DNA of 37,115 nucleotides, from NCBI GenBank assembly GCA_013359445.1, contig JABWBV010000004.1, positions 1 through 37,115 of the forward strand, given 5' to 3'. The position numbers and the translations under genes were made by a program. Shown piece after piece: positions 20,192-28,990 of the stretch. This stretch comes from Anaerolineales bacterium. GTDB taxonomy: Bacteria > Chloroflexota > Anaerolineae > Anaerolineales > JABWBV01. How positions within the stretch are numbered: position 1 is the first letter of the stretch; the number at the start of each line of letters is the position of its first letter. The notes below the pieces were generated by a model. That model was not told the origin of the DNA, ran no database searches, and saw only the letters and a program-made list of their open reading frames with translations.

Positions 20192-20836
20192 TTAGCCTAA
20201 AGAAGAAGCACGCTGTTGCAAATGTAACGCAGACCGGTGATAGCGCGCCCCTAACGGATCGCCGCCCAATTGGGCCACCACTTCATCCGGGCGTCCGGTG
20301 GCGGCATCTTGTGCGCGTAAGGTCATTTTGAGCCGTTGGCATCCGTCCGTGTCAAGAGTCAGGGGTTCGAGGGTGAGGATGAGCGGGCGTAAATCGTATT
20401 TTTTCCCTTTGCGTTCGCGGGGCAGACTTTCGGCGGCCAGGAGGGCGTCGATCCGTTGGGCTAGTTCAGGGATGACATCAAACAGGGTCACGACATATTC
20501 TCCGGCAACGACAAGGTTTTGGGCTTTGGGTGCGGAGGGGTCCAGTTCTTCTACGGTGAGCAGGCGTAAACCCGGTGGGGCCGCTCGGTGGATCGCGGCT
20601 TCGATCTCTTCGAGGGGGAGGGTTTCGTTTAACCAGAGGTCGGCCAGTTCGCAATCGCTGGTACAACCGAGCGGAAGGGCGCCTGCCATGACCAGCTTGG
20701 GCCGGCGGGTAAAGCCTTCGCTAAAGGTGATGGGTAAGCGGGCGCGCATCAGGGTGCGGTACAGGGTGCGTTGAACGTCCAGGTGTCCGGTGAACCGCAT
20801 TTCGTTGGTCTTTGCGTATAGTAAGCGTAGTCTCAT
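20192..20836 (-). CDS. Radical-SAM-linked protein, TIGR03936/DUF2344 type
   Basis: This 214-aa soluble protein opens with LRLLYAKTNEMRFTGHLDVQRTLYRTLMRARLPITFSEG; the segments RFTGHLD and FSEGF..RPKL are characteristic of the DUF2344 family. In many bacteria this domain is encoded next to, or fused with, the TIGR03960 radical SAM protein, exactly as here. The ATG directly follows the TAA of the upstream gene (TAAATG), with GGAG inside that gene's last codons, so the two are translationally coupled. The biochemical role is unsettled; a link to RNA or ribosome metabolism is suggested by genome context elsewhere, not by anything seen here. Confidence 0.9.
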   Translation of the reverse strand: MRLRLLYAKTNEMRFTGHLDVQRTLYRTLMRARLPITFSEGFTRRPKLVMAGALPLGCTSDCELADLWLNETLPLEEIEAAIHRAAPPGLRLLTVEELDPSAPKAQNLVVAGEYVVTLFDVIPELAQRIDALLAAESLPRERKGKKYDLRPLILTLEPLTLDTDGCQRLKMTLRAQDAATGRPDEVVAQLGGDPLGARYHRSALHLQQRASSLG

Positions 20837-22816
20837 TTAATCTCCGGCGATTAGTACATCCTCAAGTTTAATGCTCACCGGTTTCTCCTTCACAGCCACA
20901 GGCATAAATTTTTCATTTCGTCCCACGACGTTGACGCGTTTGTTGGCGACTTCCGGGCATTGCCAGTGTTCGCCGGGGGTTTCGCGGCGGAGTTGGGAGA
21001 AGACGGGGAGGATGCCGCAGGCAAAACACTGATTGCGGCAGTCGATGCGCGTGCGGCCTGCGAGGCTCCAGAGGTAGTCCTCCGTCAGGAATTTTTTCTT
21101 CATAGAGGTGGAGACGTGTTCCCAGGGGAAAACTTCGTCGAGGGGGCGGGGGCGGTGGGTGTAAAAGTCGGGGCTGAGGCCGGTTTCTTCAAAGGCGGAG
21201 AGCCACCGTTCGTAGTCGAAGTACTCGTACCACGCGTCGAATTTGGCGCCCCGTTGCCACGCGCGGTAGATGACTTCGGCCAGGCGGCGGTCCCCCCGCG
21301 AGAGGGCGGCTTCGAGCATGGTTTCTTTGGGGTTGTTCCAGTTGAGTTTTAGCCCTTTGCCAACCATGTTTTTTCTCAGGTAGTCTTGTTTGGCGTATAT
21401 CTGTTCCATTGTGTCACACGGCACCCACTGGAAGGGGGTTTGGGGTTTGGGGACGAAGGTGCTGACGCCTGCCGTGAGGGTGGCACGTCCCCCGATCACT
21501 TTGCGCCCTTCGTTGAGGACTTGTTTGCACAGTTTGACAATGGCTTCGACATCTTCCATGGTTTCGGAAGGGTGGCCGATCATGAAGTAAAGTTTGATTT
21601 GGGTATAGCCGCGTGAGTATATTTCGCGGGCGGTTTCCAGTAATTGTTCGGTGCTGACCGGTTTGTTGATGATCTCGCGCATTCTTTCCGTTGCGGCTTC
21701 GGGGGCGAGAGTGAAGCCGTGGCGGCGCGGGTCTTTGAGCGCGTCCATGAGGGCAATCGACATGGATTCGATGCGGAGCGAGGGTAGGGAGATGGACAGG
21801 CCCCGGCTGGCGAACCGATCTCCCACGGCTTGGACCAGGTCCACCACATAGGTATAGTCGGAGGAAGAAAGGGATAACAGGCCGACTTCTTCAAAACCGG
21901 TGTAGTTGAGGGCTGATTCGATGGCTTCGCAGACTTCTTCCACGGTTCGTTCGCGCACGGGGCGGGTGATCATGCCTGCGTGGCAGAATCGACAGCCGCG
22001 GGTGCACCCGCGCATAATTTCGATGGGGATGCGGTTGTGGGTTACTTCGACGTAGGGGACGATGAAGCGGGTGGGGGGCGGAGGTAGTTGGGCGACGATG
22101 CGTTTGACGATGGGGTGCTGGGCTTCTTCGTACAGTTTTTCCAGGCGGGAGAAGGTGCCGTCTTCGTTATAGTGGGCTTCGTACAATTGGGGGACGTACA
22201 CGCCCCAGATTTTTGCCAGTTCGCGCCAGAGGGTCAGGCGCGGCGCCCCGCTTGCCTTCCAACGTTGATGGGTTTCGAGAATCTCGACCATTACTTCTTC
22301 CCCTTCGCCAATGGCAAACGCGTCGATAAACGGCCACATCGGTTCGGGGTTGAACGTGGAATGGCCTCCAGCCACGATCAGGGGATCGGTGTCCTCGCGG
22401 TCGGCAGAAAAGAGGGGAATGCCTGCCAGATCAAGGGTGTTGAGGACGTTGGTGTAGAGGGTTTCGTAGGGGAGCGAGAATCCGATGATGTCGAATTCTT
22501 TGAGGGGGTGTTTGGTTTCGAGCGAGTAAAGGGGAATCTGATGTTCCCGCATGACCGCTTCCATGTCGCTCCAGGGGCAAAAAGCTCGTTCGGCCAGGGT
22601 ATCTTCGCGGCGGTTGAGCAAATCGTATAAGATTGCCAGGCCCAGGTTAGACATTCCCAGATCATACAGATCGGGAAAGATCAGGGCCACTTTACTTTGG
22701 GTGTGTGCCCAATCTTTGACGATTTGGTTGTATTCTCCCCCTGTATAACGGCCTGGTTTTTGCACACTAAACAAGAGCCGGTCTAATTTTTTTTGAATTT
22801 CGTTTGGTTTCATCAT
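20837..22816 (-). CDS. B12-binding-type radical SAM protein, TIGR03960 family
   Basis: A 659-aa protein. The N-terminal ~200 residues resemble a cobalamin-binding-like fold (VALIFPDLYDLGMSNLGLAIL, FDIIGFSLPYE, VAGGHSTFNPEP). Next comes the radical SAM core with MRGCTRGCRFCHAG, whose CxxxCxxC ligates the 4Fe-4S cluster, then LAPEAATERMREIINK and KLYFMIGHPSET. The C-terminal part has RIDCRNQCFACG. Two adjacent ATGs begin the gene, with GAGG upstream. It is co-transcribed and coupled with the DUF2344 gene. The reaction is not known to me. Confidence 0.92.
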   Translation of the reverse strand: MMKPNEIQKKLDRLLFSVQKPGRYTGGEYNQIVKDWAHTQSKVALIFPDLYDLGMSNLGLAILYDLLNRREDTLAERAFCPWSDMEAVMREHQIPLYSLETKHPLKEFDIIGFSLPYETLYTNVLNTLDLAGIPLFSADREDTDPLIVAGGHSTFNPEPMWPFIDAFAIGEGEEVMVEILETHQRWKASGAPRLTLWRELAKIWGVYVPQLYEAHYNEDGTFSRLEKLYEEAQHPIVKRIVAQLPPPPTRFIVPYVEVTHNRIPIEIMRGCTRGCRFCHAGMITRPVRERTVEEVCEAIESALNYTGFEEVGLLSLSSSDYTYVVDLVQAVGDRFASRGLSISLPSLRIESMSIALMDALKDPRRHGFTLAPEAATERMREIINKPVSTEQLLETAREIYSRGYTQIKLYFMIGHPSETMEDVEAIVKLCKQVLNEGRKVIGGRATLTAGVSTFVPKPQTPFQWVPCDTMEQIYAKQDYLRKNMVGKGLKLNWNNPKETMLEAALSRGDRRLAEVIYRAWQRGAKFDAWYEYFDYERWLSAFEETGLSPDFYTHRPRPLDEVFPWEHVSTSMKKKFLTEDYLWSLAGRTRIDCRNQCFACGILPVFSQLRRETPGEHWQCPEVANKRVNVVGRNEKFMPVAVKEKPVSIKLEDVLIAGD

Positions 22817-22860
22817 ATCCTCGTTTTGAACCTACTCAAGATAAAGGTTAGCCCTTTTTG

Positions 22861-22975
22861 GGGAGTTAACTTTCTTAGTGAACATCCAGAAATGACTTCC
22901 TTGCTCTTGCCGGATTGCCAAATCCGGCAGGGTGGAATTTGGCAATCCCCACCGAGCAAAAGGGGAAGTTTTTTA
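22861..22975. other. Structured intergenic element with alternative pairings
   Basis: TTGCTC (22901-22906) pairs with GAGCAA (22954-22959) and encloses two hairpins: GCCGGAT/ATCCGGC (22909-22928) and GGTGG/CCACC (22931-22953). Alternatively ATTGCCAAAT (22914-22923) can pair with ATTTGGCAAT (22937-22946), excluding the two. ACTTCC and GGAAGT extend the outer stem. It lies in the 312-nt gap 22817-23128, in the leader of the minus-strand radical SAM gene. I see no other feature in this gap. Confidence 0.5.
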
Positions 22976-23128
22976 GGCGATTACTTAGCTTGAGCAATTA
23001 CCTCGTTTTTTGTTTTACTACTCGTGGTGAAAAGACCATTATATCAGACCCTGATGGGAACTTTTTTTCCTGGGCATACGTTCTATACCAGACATCTGAA
23101 AACTCATCATTTTGAAAGGAGAACCCCC

Positions 23129-23980
23129 ATGAAAACCCAGTTTACATTTTTTATGTTGATTTTTGCCCTTGTCCTGGCCGCATGTACCCCTGCCGCCCCA
23201 ATCCAACCCGAGCGGGCGACGGGCACCCCGCCCAGTTTTTCCTCCGCCCAGGATGACCAAACGGAAACGGAAGGCGATTTCCCTCGCCCGGAAGTTGCCT
23301 GGAATCATGATCCGAACACGCTCATTATTTCTGGGACGTTTTGTTGTGGCTTTACCACGCCTCTGGTCCCGCTCAACTACATTCCTGACTTTCAGGTTTG
23401 GGGAGATGGGCGTTATGTATGGGTGGTGTATAGCAGTGACAACACATCTCGCCAGGTGATGCAAGGCCAACTGACCGAAGAGCAACTGACCACGCTCCTC
23501 CAAAAAATGGTGGATACCGGTTTCTTCGGCTGGGAAGATCGGTACGCCAATGAAATGGTCGCTGACCTCGCAGACAAATGTATGACCGTCCATTTGGAGA
23601 GTGCCAGCAAGACCGTCTGCGAATATGCCGAAGGTGCCCCCGAAGCTTTCCACACCTTTTACAATAACTTTGCAAAAGGCAACGAGGTGGCCGGAACCGA
23701 ATATCTTCCGACACAGGGTTTTCTGACCGCCATTGAATACGGTCGGTTGGCACGCCCCATTTCCGAAGATGATATTATCTGGCCGAATGAAAAACTTTTC
23801 TCCCTTGCCACGGTGGTTGAAGAAGGCCAATGGGTGGAAGGGGAAGCCCTCCTCCTGGCCTGGCAGGCGGTCAACAAAGACCCCTGGGGTGGCACAGTGA
23901 CCGATGGGACGGTGTTTTACGGCGTGGCGATCCAAATCCCCGGCCTGAGCATGAACCAACCCGTGGTTAAAGCCCCCTAA
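23129..23980 (+). CDS. Lipoprotein of unknown function
   Basis: 283 aa. It starts MKTQFTFFMLIFALVLAACT: a short basic end, a hydrophobic core and a lipobox LAAC, so it is likely lipid-anchored on the outside of the membrane. A short Pro/Thr/Ser linker precedes a globular domain of about 230 aa with motifs such as VWGDGRYVWV and four cysteines (FCCGF, DKCMTV, KTVCEY). I do not recognise a family. GGAG lies just upstream of ATG 23129, which rules out the longer reading from 23024. A bidirectional terminator follows. Confidence 0.85.
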   Translation: MKTQFTFFMLIFALVLAACTPAAPIQPERATGTPPSFSSAQDDQTETEGDFPRPEVAWNHDPNTLIISGTFCCGFTTPLVPLNYIPDFQVWGDGRYVWVVYSSDNTSRQVMQGQLTEEQLTTLLQKMVDTGFFGWEDRYANEMVADLADKCMTVHLESASKTVCEYAEGAPEAFHTFYNNFAKGNEVAGTEYLPTQGFLTAIEYGRLARPISEDDIIWPNEKLFSLATVVEEGQWVEGEALLLAWQAVNKDPWGGTVTDGTVFYGVAIQIPGLSMNQPVVKAP

Positions 23981-24078
23981 GGCGCCCGAAATCTGGTGGC
24001 GATATCGAAAAGCCCCCGCCGCCTTCAAAATTTCGAGCACTTCACACCAAAAACGGTACACAAAGCCTTAACAGACAC

Positions 24079-24110
24079 AAAAAAATCCCTGGTTTACCAG
24101 GGATTTTTTT
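24079..24110. terminator. Bidirectional rho-independent terminator
   Basis: ATCCCTGG (24085-24092), loop TTTA, CCAGGGAT (24097-24104), with a run of A on the left and of T on the right. It lies between two convergent genes (lipoprotein and HD hydrolase) and suits both. Confidence 0.9.
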
Positions 24111-24112
24111 AA

Positions 24113-24745
24113 TCACGTTTTATCAGAAGGGTTCGCGAGGTTTTCCAACCATCCCTTCAAAATCTCCAAATGTTTCTGTTTCCCCTCATCCCGCAAGGTG
24201 CGCGCCGCTTGGGTAAAATACCGGTGACCGCGTAAAAATCGGATTTGTTCGTTGTACCAACCTTCATCGGTGATGTGTTCCCCGCGCAACATGCGTTCCT
24301 CGCGCAGTTTGTTGCCCCGTTCAAAAAAATCGGCGCGCCCCAACGAGTCCAGGTCTGCATCGGCTAAAATTTCTTCCATCAAATTTTTGGGTGATTGGGG
24401 CAGACGCGTCGCCATGATCATCCCTGAAATGGCGCGAATGGCCTCCTCTGAAAATCCGAACTTGGGCAAATATTTCTGCACCACCTGCACCCCCGCCAAT
24501 TCATGTTCACGATATTGAACCAAAAAGCCAGCATCATGATAAGCCGCCGCGACTTCGATCAGATGAATATCCTGCTCACTCAACCCAATCCATTCTCCCA
24601 ATCGACGCGTTGCAGGAATGACATCATCACGAGTATGATAAAGGCTATGATAAGTCAACTCTGGCGAAAGGTCTTCCTCCAATCGCTTCAGGATAAAGGC
24701 GATCGCGCCCTGATAATCAGATTTTTTCATTTCTCCACATTCCAT
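24113..24745 (-). CDS. HD-domain metal-dependent phosphohydrolase
   Basis: 210 aa. The helical HD fold is marked by LTYHSLYHTRDDV (first His), AAAYHDAGFL (the HD pair), REHELAG (further His) and DADLDSLGRADFF (distal Asp). Such proteins bind divalent metal and hydrolyse phosphate esters, often nucleotides or cyclic nucleotides; the substrate here is unknown. The start is uncertain: ATG 24745 has GAGGA close by, ATG 24730 has GGAG only 2 nt away, and an upstream TTG 24754 is possible. It is a single gene, convergent with the lipoprotein. A related HD protein is encoded at 33450-34124. Confidence 0.85.
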   Translation of the reverse strand: MECGEMKKSDYQGAIAFILKRLEEDLSPELTYHSLYHTRDDVIPATRRLGEWIGLSEQDIHLIEVAAAYHDAGFLVQYREHELAGVQVVQKYLPKFGFSEEAIRAISGMIMATRLPQSPKNLMEEILADADLDSLGRADFFERGNKLREERMLRGEHITDEGWYNEQIRFLRGHRYFTQAARTLRDEGKQKHLEILKGWLENLANPSDKT

Positions 24746-24835
24746 CTTCCTCAAAAGGTTTGTCTATTTTACTATTAACTCCTTTTCGTGCTACCTACCA
24801 AATCTTATTTTTTAGCGCCATTATTAACAACCCAA

Positions 24836-26071
24836 ATGAACCTCAGCACCCAAGTCCTCCGCCTTTCCAAACGCTTTCGCACCTACGAACCCGACCTCTT
24901 CGCGTTTGTTCCCGAAGAAAATCGGTTTTCCCGCTTATTGCAAGATGCCCAAAGATTAGAAGAAAAATATCCCGACCCGGAAAACCGCCCCCCGCTGTTC
25001 GGCGTATTTCTGGGCGTCAAAGACATCTTCCACGCCGCGGGCTTCCCGACCCGCGCGGGCACCGCGTTACCCCCGGAAATTCTCACCGGCCCGGAAGGGG
25101 ACGCGGTCGCGCGGCTCAAAGCGGCAGGCGCGCTCATCGTGGGCAAAACCGTCACCACCCAATTCGCATACTTTGCCCCCGGCCCCACGCGGAACCCCCA
25201 TAACCTCGCCCACACCCCTGGGGGGTCCAGTTCCGGCTCGGCGGCGGCGGTCGCGGTGGGGCTGTGTGACATCGCCCTCGGCACACAAACGATTGGGTCC
25301 ATCAACCGACCGGCGGCGTTTTGCGGCGTGGTGGGGTTCAAACCCACATACGACCGCATCCCCCGCACAGGCGTGATTCCCCTTTCGCCCTCGGTAGATC
25401 ATGTGGGGTTATTTGGCAAAACCGTTCAACTTGTGGAAGACGCTGTGCGCGTATGTTGTGACACCTGGCATCCGCCGACAGGTGAACTTCCCAAGCCTGT
25501 TTTTGGTATTCCTGAAGGGCCGTACCTCGCCCGCACAGAACCCGAAGGCCTTGCATATTTCCACGCCACAGTCGCCCGTCTCGAACAAGCCGGATTCACG
25601 GTCCGCCGCGTCCCCGTCATGCCAGATTTTGACGCCATAGCTCAAGCCCACAATGCCATCGTTGCTTTTGACGCGGCCCGTGTCCATGCCGCATGGTACG
25701 CCGCGTACCCCACACTATACCACCCCAAAACCGTCGAACTCCTCGCCCGCGGCCAGCAACTCTCCCCGGCAGAGTACGAAAGCGCGTTAGCCAGCCGCAC
25801 CCATTTGCGCGAAACCCTCGCCGAACACATGACCGCCCACAGCATCGATCTCTGGCTGTCCCCTTCCGCCCCTGGCCCGGCCCTCCGCGGCCTCGAAAGC
25901 ACCGGTAACCCGGTGATGAACCTACCCTGGACACACGCTGGCCTCCCTACCCTCACCCTGCCCACGGGAAAAAATTCAAAAGGCCTTCCTTTGGGTTTGC
26001 AACTAACGAGCGGTTGGTACAAAGACGAACAACTGCTTCACTGGGCAAAAAATTTAGCCAATCTCTTATAG
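24836..26071 (+). CDS. Amidase-signature family hydrolase
   Basis: About 411 aa, hydrolysing a carboxamide by a Ser-cisSer-Lys triad. Seen are GVFLGVKDIFHAAG with the Lys, TPGGSSSGSAAAVAVG with the cis-Ser, and TQTIGSINRPAAFCGVVGFKPT with the nucleophile Ser, where the usual GGS is IGS. The C-terminal part ends with LPLGLQLTSGWYKDEQLL, as in GatA-like proteins. It is shorter than GatA and has no GatB/GatC neighbours, so it is more likely a catabolic amidase. ATG 24836 is preferred over GTG 24788; neither shows a Shine-Dalgarno. The S9 peptidase begins 15 nt later, so the two form an operon, perhaps for peptide or amide degradation. Confidence 0.9.
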   Translation: MNLSTQVLRLSKRFRTYEPDLFAFVPEENRFSRLLQDAQRLEEKYPDPENRPPLFGVFLGVKDIFHAAGFPTRAGTALPPEILTGPEGDAVARLKAAGALIVGKTVTTQFAYFAPGPTRNPHNLAHTPGGSSSGSAAAVAVGLCDIALGTQTIGSINRPAAFCGVVGFKPTYDRIPRTGVIPLSPSVDHVGLFGKTVQLVEDAVRVCCDTWHPPTGELPKPVFGIPEGPYLARTEPEGLAYFHATVARLEQAGFTVRRVPVMPDFDAIAQAHNAIVAFDAARVHAAWYAAYPTLYHPKTVELLARGQQLSPAEYESALASRTHLRETLAEHMTAHSIDLWLSPSAPGPALRGLESTGNPVMNLPWTHAGLPTLTLPTGKNSKGLPLGLQLTSGWYKDEQLLHWAKNLANLL

Positions 26072-26086
26072 GAAAAAGGAACTCAC

Positions 26087-27919
26087 ATGACCACTCCCCT
26101 CTCTGATCGCTGGAAACTTCGCTATCGCGCCCCACGTGTGGCAAACTGTCAAATCGCCAAACACGCCCCCACCCGCGGCGTCATTGGCTCCAACCAATCC
26201 GGGTTATTCCAACTCTACGCGTGGGACGTGCCAACCGGACAAACGCGCCAGCTTACCCACAAAGCTGGCGGGCAAATTGCCTACACCTTTTCCCCGGATG
26301 GCAACTACCTCTATTTCCTTCAAGATGAACATGGCAACGAACTCGGACATTTTGCCCGTTTCCCCTACGCTTCCACGCTCGAAGCCGGCCCCGTCGAAGA
26401 CCTGACCCCCGACCTGCCGAAATACTCCCCCGCGGGGAACTGGCTCAGTCGTTCGGGGCGGGTGTTTGGCTTCACCGCTGGGACGCAAGCAGGCTTTGAC
26501 ACGTATTTGATCGAGCTGGGCGCAGATGGTTCGATTGGCGCACCGCGAAAAATCTTCCACAGCCAACCCCTGGCGTTTGGCCCGGTGCTTTCGTATGATG
26601 GCGACCTGGCCGTGATGCAAAGCACCGAAAAATCGGGCAAACCGGAATTTTGCCTGATCGCCCTCGATGCCCAAACCGGTGAGCGGATCGCGGAGTTATG
26701 GGATGGGGAGAATACGAGCATCGATGCCCTTATGTTTTCCCCGGTGCCGGGCGAGGCGCGCTTTCTGGCGCGGTCCAACCGTTCGGGCACGGAAACGCTC
26801 CTGATCTGGAACCCGCGTACGGGGGAGCGGACGGATTTGGTTTTTCCGGGTGTGCAGGGGTCGGCAAATGCACTGGATTGGACGGATGACGGGCGAATAC
26901 TGTTCCGCACGTTTAACCAGGCTGTCCAGCAGTTTTATGTGTTTGATGAGAAAAGCGGGATGGTGACGAAACTCGATCACCCCTCGGGGACGTTATTCGG
27001 ATCATTTTTTGCTCCCACGGGCGAGATCTTTGCCCAACTGGAAGATGCCGCACACCCGACGCGGTTGGTGGCGTTGGACGGGCAAACAGGGAAATATGTG
27101 CGGGATGTGTTATCCGCGGGAGAGGTTCCGGTGGGGCACGCGTGGCGGTCGGTTTCGTTCCCCTCTTCGGATGGGGCGTCCGTGCAAGGGTGGTTGGCGA
27201 CCCCGGATGGCGAGGGGCCATTTCCGACGATTGTGGATATGATCGGCGGGCCGGGCGGGGTGCAGGCGAATTCGTTCAATCCGGGCAGTCAGGCGTGGGT
27301 GGATCATGGGTTTGCGTTTTTGTCGGTCAATTACCGGGGGTGTTCGTCCTTTGGCAAAGAGCATGAGACGAAAATTTTTGGGAATCCGGGGTATTGGGAG
27401 GTGGAGGATTTGGTGGCCGCGCGGCAGTGGTTGGTGGATCAGGGCATTGCCCATCCTGAGCAGGTGTTTTTGACGGGGTGGTCGTATGGAGGGTATTTGA
27501 CGTTGATGGGGGTGGGGGCGCGGCCTGAGTTGTGGGCCGGGGGTATGGCAGGCATTGCGATTGCCGATTGGCGTGTGCAGTGGGAGGATACCGCGCCGAT
27601 GTTGCGCGGATATCAGGAAGCGCTTCTGGGCGGGACGCCGACCGAAAACCCCGAACAATATGCCAAAAGCTCGCCGATTACTTACGCCGAACGGGTGAAC
27701 GCGCCGGTGTTGATCATTCAGGGGCGGAACGATACGCGGACCCCTGCGCGGCCTATCGAAATGTACGAGCAGAAGTTGCAGGCGTTGGGCAAAAACATTC
27801 AGGTGGTCTGGTTTGAGACTGGACACGGGGGCAGTTTTATGGATGTGGAGTTGGGGGTGCGCCATCAGGAGCGGATGTTGGATTTTGCTCATCGGGCGTT
27901 GGACGCGCCAGGTATATAA
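26087..27919 (+). CDS. S9-family prolyl oligopeptidase / acylaminoacyl-peptidase-like serine peptidase
   Basis: 610 aa with no signal peptide, so cytosolic. Residues ~20-340 form a beta-propeller with repeated strands such as FSPDGNYLYFLQD. Residues ~350-610 form an alpha/beta hydrolase with GWSYGGYLT (Ser466), GRNDTRTP (Asp549) and ETGHGGSF (His580) as catalytic triad. PGGVQANSFN and NYRGCSSFGKE form the oxyanion side. These enzymes cleave short or N-acylated peptides. AAGGA precedes the ATG. It follows the amidase closely and is ended by a strong terminator. Confidence 0.93.
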   Translation: MTTPLSDRWKLRYRAPRVANCQIAKHAPTRGVIGSNQSGLFQLYAWDVPTGQTRQLTHKAGGQIAYTFSPDGNYLYFLQDEHGNELGHFARFPYASTLEAGPVEDLTPDLPKYSPAGNWLSRSGRVFGFTAGTQAGFDTYLIELGADGSIGAPRKIFHSQPLAFGPVLSYDGDLAVMQSTEKSGKPEFCLIALDAQTGERIAELWDGENTSIDALMFSPVPGEARFLARSNRSGTETLLIWNPRTGERTDLVFPGVQGSANALDWTDDGRILFRTFNQAVQQFYVFDEKSGMVTKLDHPSGTLFGSFFAPTGEIFAQLEDAAHPTRLVALDGQTGKYVRDVLSAGEVPVGHAWRSVSFPSSDGASVQGWLATPDGEGPFPTIVDMIGGPGGVQANSFNPGSQAWVDHGFAFLSVNYRGCSSFGKEHETKIFGNPGYWEVEDLVAARQWLVDQGIAHPEQVFLTGWSYGGYLTLMGVGARPELWAGGMAGIAIADWRVQWEDTAPMLRGYQEALLGGTPTENPEQYAKSSPITYAERVNAPVLIIQGRNDTRTPARPIEMYEQKLQALGKNIQVVWFETGHGGSFMDVELGVRHQERMLDFAHRALDAPGI

Positions 27920-27930
27920 CAGAGACGAAA

Positions 27931-27963
27931 AAGAGGGAGGCCGAAGCCTCCCTCTTTTTTTTT
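27931..27963 (+). terminator. Rho-independent terminator of the amidase-peptidase operon
   Basis: AAGAGGGAGGC (27931-27941), loop CGAA, GCCTCCCTCTT (27946-27956), then a run of T to 27963. It starts 12 nt after the peptidase stop codon. Confidence 0.95.
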
Positions 27964-27969
27964 ATGCCT

Positions 27970-28068
27970 CCTCAGCTTTTGGCGGGAAATATGCCGAATT
28001 TTGAAGGGGTTGGGGTACGTCTCCCACCCCCTTCAAAATTCGGGTTCTCATTCTGTTAATTCCGGTAG
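27970..28068. repeat. Family-2 long palindrome, copy G
   Basis: CCGAATTTTGAAGGGG (27994-28009) pairs with CCCCTTCAAAATTCGG (28028-28043). The left flank GCGGGAAATATG and right flank GTTCTCATTCTGTTAATTCC match copy F in reverse orientation. A true terminator already ends the operon upstream, so this element is not needed for that. Confidence 0.8.
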
Positions 28069-28128
28069 AGCCTTTTTAATTCACCAAGCTTTAATCGTAG
28101 GGTTTGGGAGATTGTTTAGAATGGGAGC

Positions 28129-28986
28129 ATGAAATTTCGTTTCTCCGTTTTGTGTGTGTTCGGGGTCGCGCTTGTGTGGGGGGCGTTGCCCCGCGGGGTT
28201 TGGGCGAGCACGGTGCCCTTCAGGGGGTTTGTGCCCCTGGAGGATCAGGAGGTGATTCGGCGGTTGCAATTCCCGGATGAGTTTCCCCCGGAATTGATCT
28301 TGCCCGATCTGCGGACTTTGCCCCCGACGGAACTCCAACTTGAAATTTTGCGCGGGCTAGGGATTACGCGGGTGCGGTTTACCAACACGATTTGGAACAG
28401 CGGCCCCGGTGATCTGGAAATGCGCGCGGCGCCATTCCCCCTGCCGGGCGCGGTGCAGGTCTCGCAGGTGATTCCTCGTTCCGATGGGACGCTGGTTTTC
28501 CAAAATGCCGGGGTGTTTGATTATCACGATGTGCATGAGCACTGGCATTGGGAGGGGTTTAGTATTTATCAGGTCTGGTCATTGACGCCCTTCGGGGCGC
28601 TCGATCAGGTGGTGGCGTCGAGCGATAAAGTGGGGTATTGTTTGTTGGACATGGCTCCATATCCCGGCATGGACGCGCCACCCTTCCCGGAGGGGATGGC
28701 TCCCGCATCTTTGCCACAATATGGGGGTTGTGTTTGGACGCGCCAGGGGATTTCGGCGGGGTGGATTGACGCATACCAGTCGTATATCGGGGGGCAGTTT
28801 GTGATTTTGACGGGGTTGCCTGATGGGGTGTATGCCTTGCAGTCGATTGTGGACCCGCTGAATATTATCGAGGAAGGGGATGAGACGAATAATGGGGCGC
28901 TGGTGTATTTTCGGTTAGCGGGGGAGGCGTTGGAGGTGTTAGGGACGAGATATTTCCCACCGGAGAAAAGTCAAACGCCGCGATAA
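28129..28986 (+). CDS. Exported lysyl-oxidase-like copper protein
   Basis: 285 aa. The N-terminus MKFRFSVLCVFGVALVWGAL plus an AxA-like site suggests a signal peptide. The body matches the lysyl oxidase fold: RFTNTIWNSGPGDLEMR, then YHDVHEHWHWEGFSIYQVW with the HxHxH copper site, SDKVGYCLLD, then GWIDAYQSYIGGQFV, and PDGVYALQSIVDPLN followed by EEGDETNNGA. Such enzymes use copper and a quinone cofactor to oxidise amines, including Lys side chains; bacterial members are poorly studied. The ATG is very close to GGGAG. It stands alone between a palindrome and convergent genes. Confidence 0.85.
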   Translation: MKFRFSVLCVFGVALVWGALPRGVWASTVPFRGFVPLEDQEVIRRLQFPDEFPPELILPDLRTLPPTELQLEILRGLGITRVRFTNTIWNSGPGDLEMRAAPFPLPGAVQVSQVIPRSDGTLVFQNAGVFDYHDVHEHWHWEGFSIYQVWSLTPFGALDQVVASSDKVGYCLLDMAPYPGMDAPPFPEGMAPASLPQYGGCVWTRQGISAGWIDAYQSYIGGQFVILTGLPDGVYALQSIVDPLNIIEEGDETNNGALVYFRLAGEALEVLGTRYFPPEKSQTPR

Positions 28987-28990
28987 GAAA

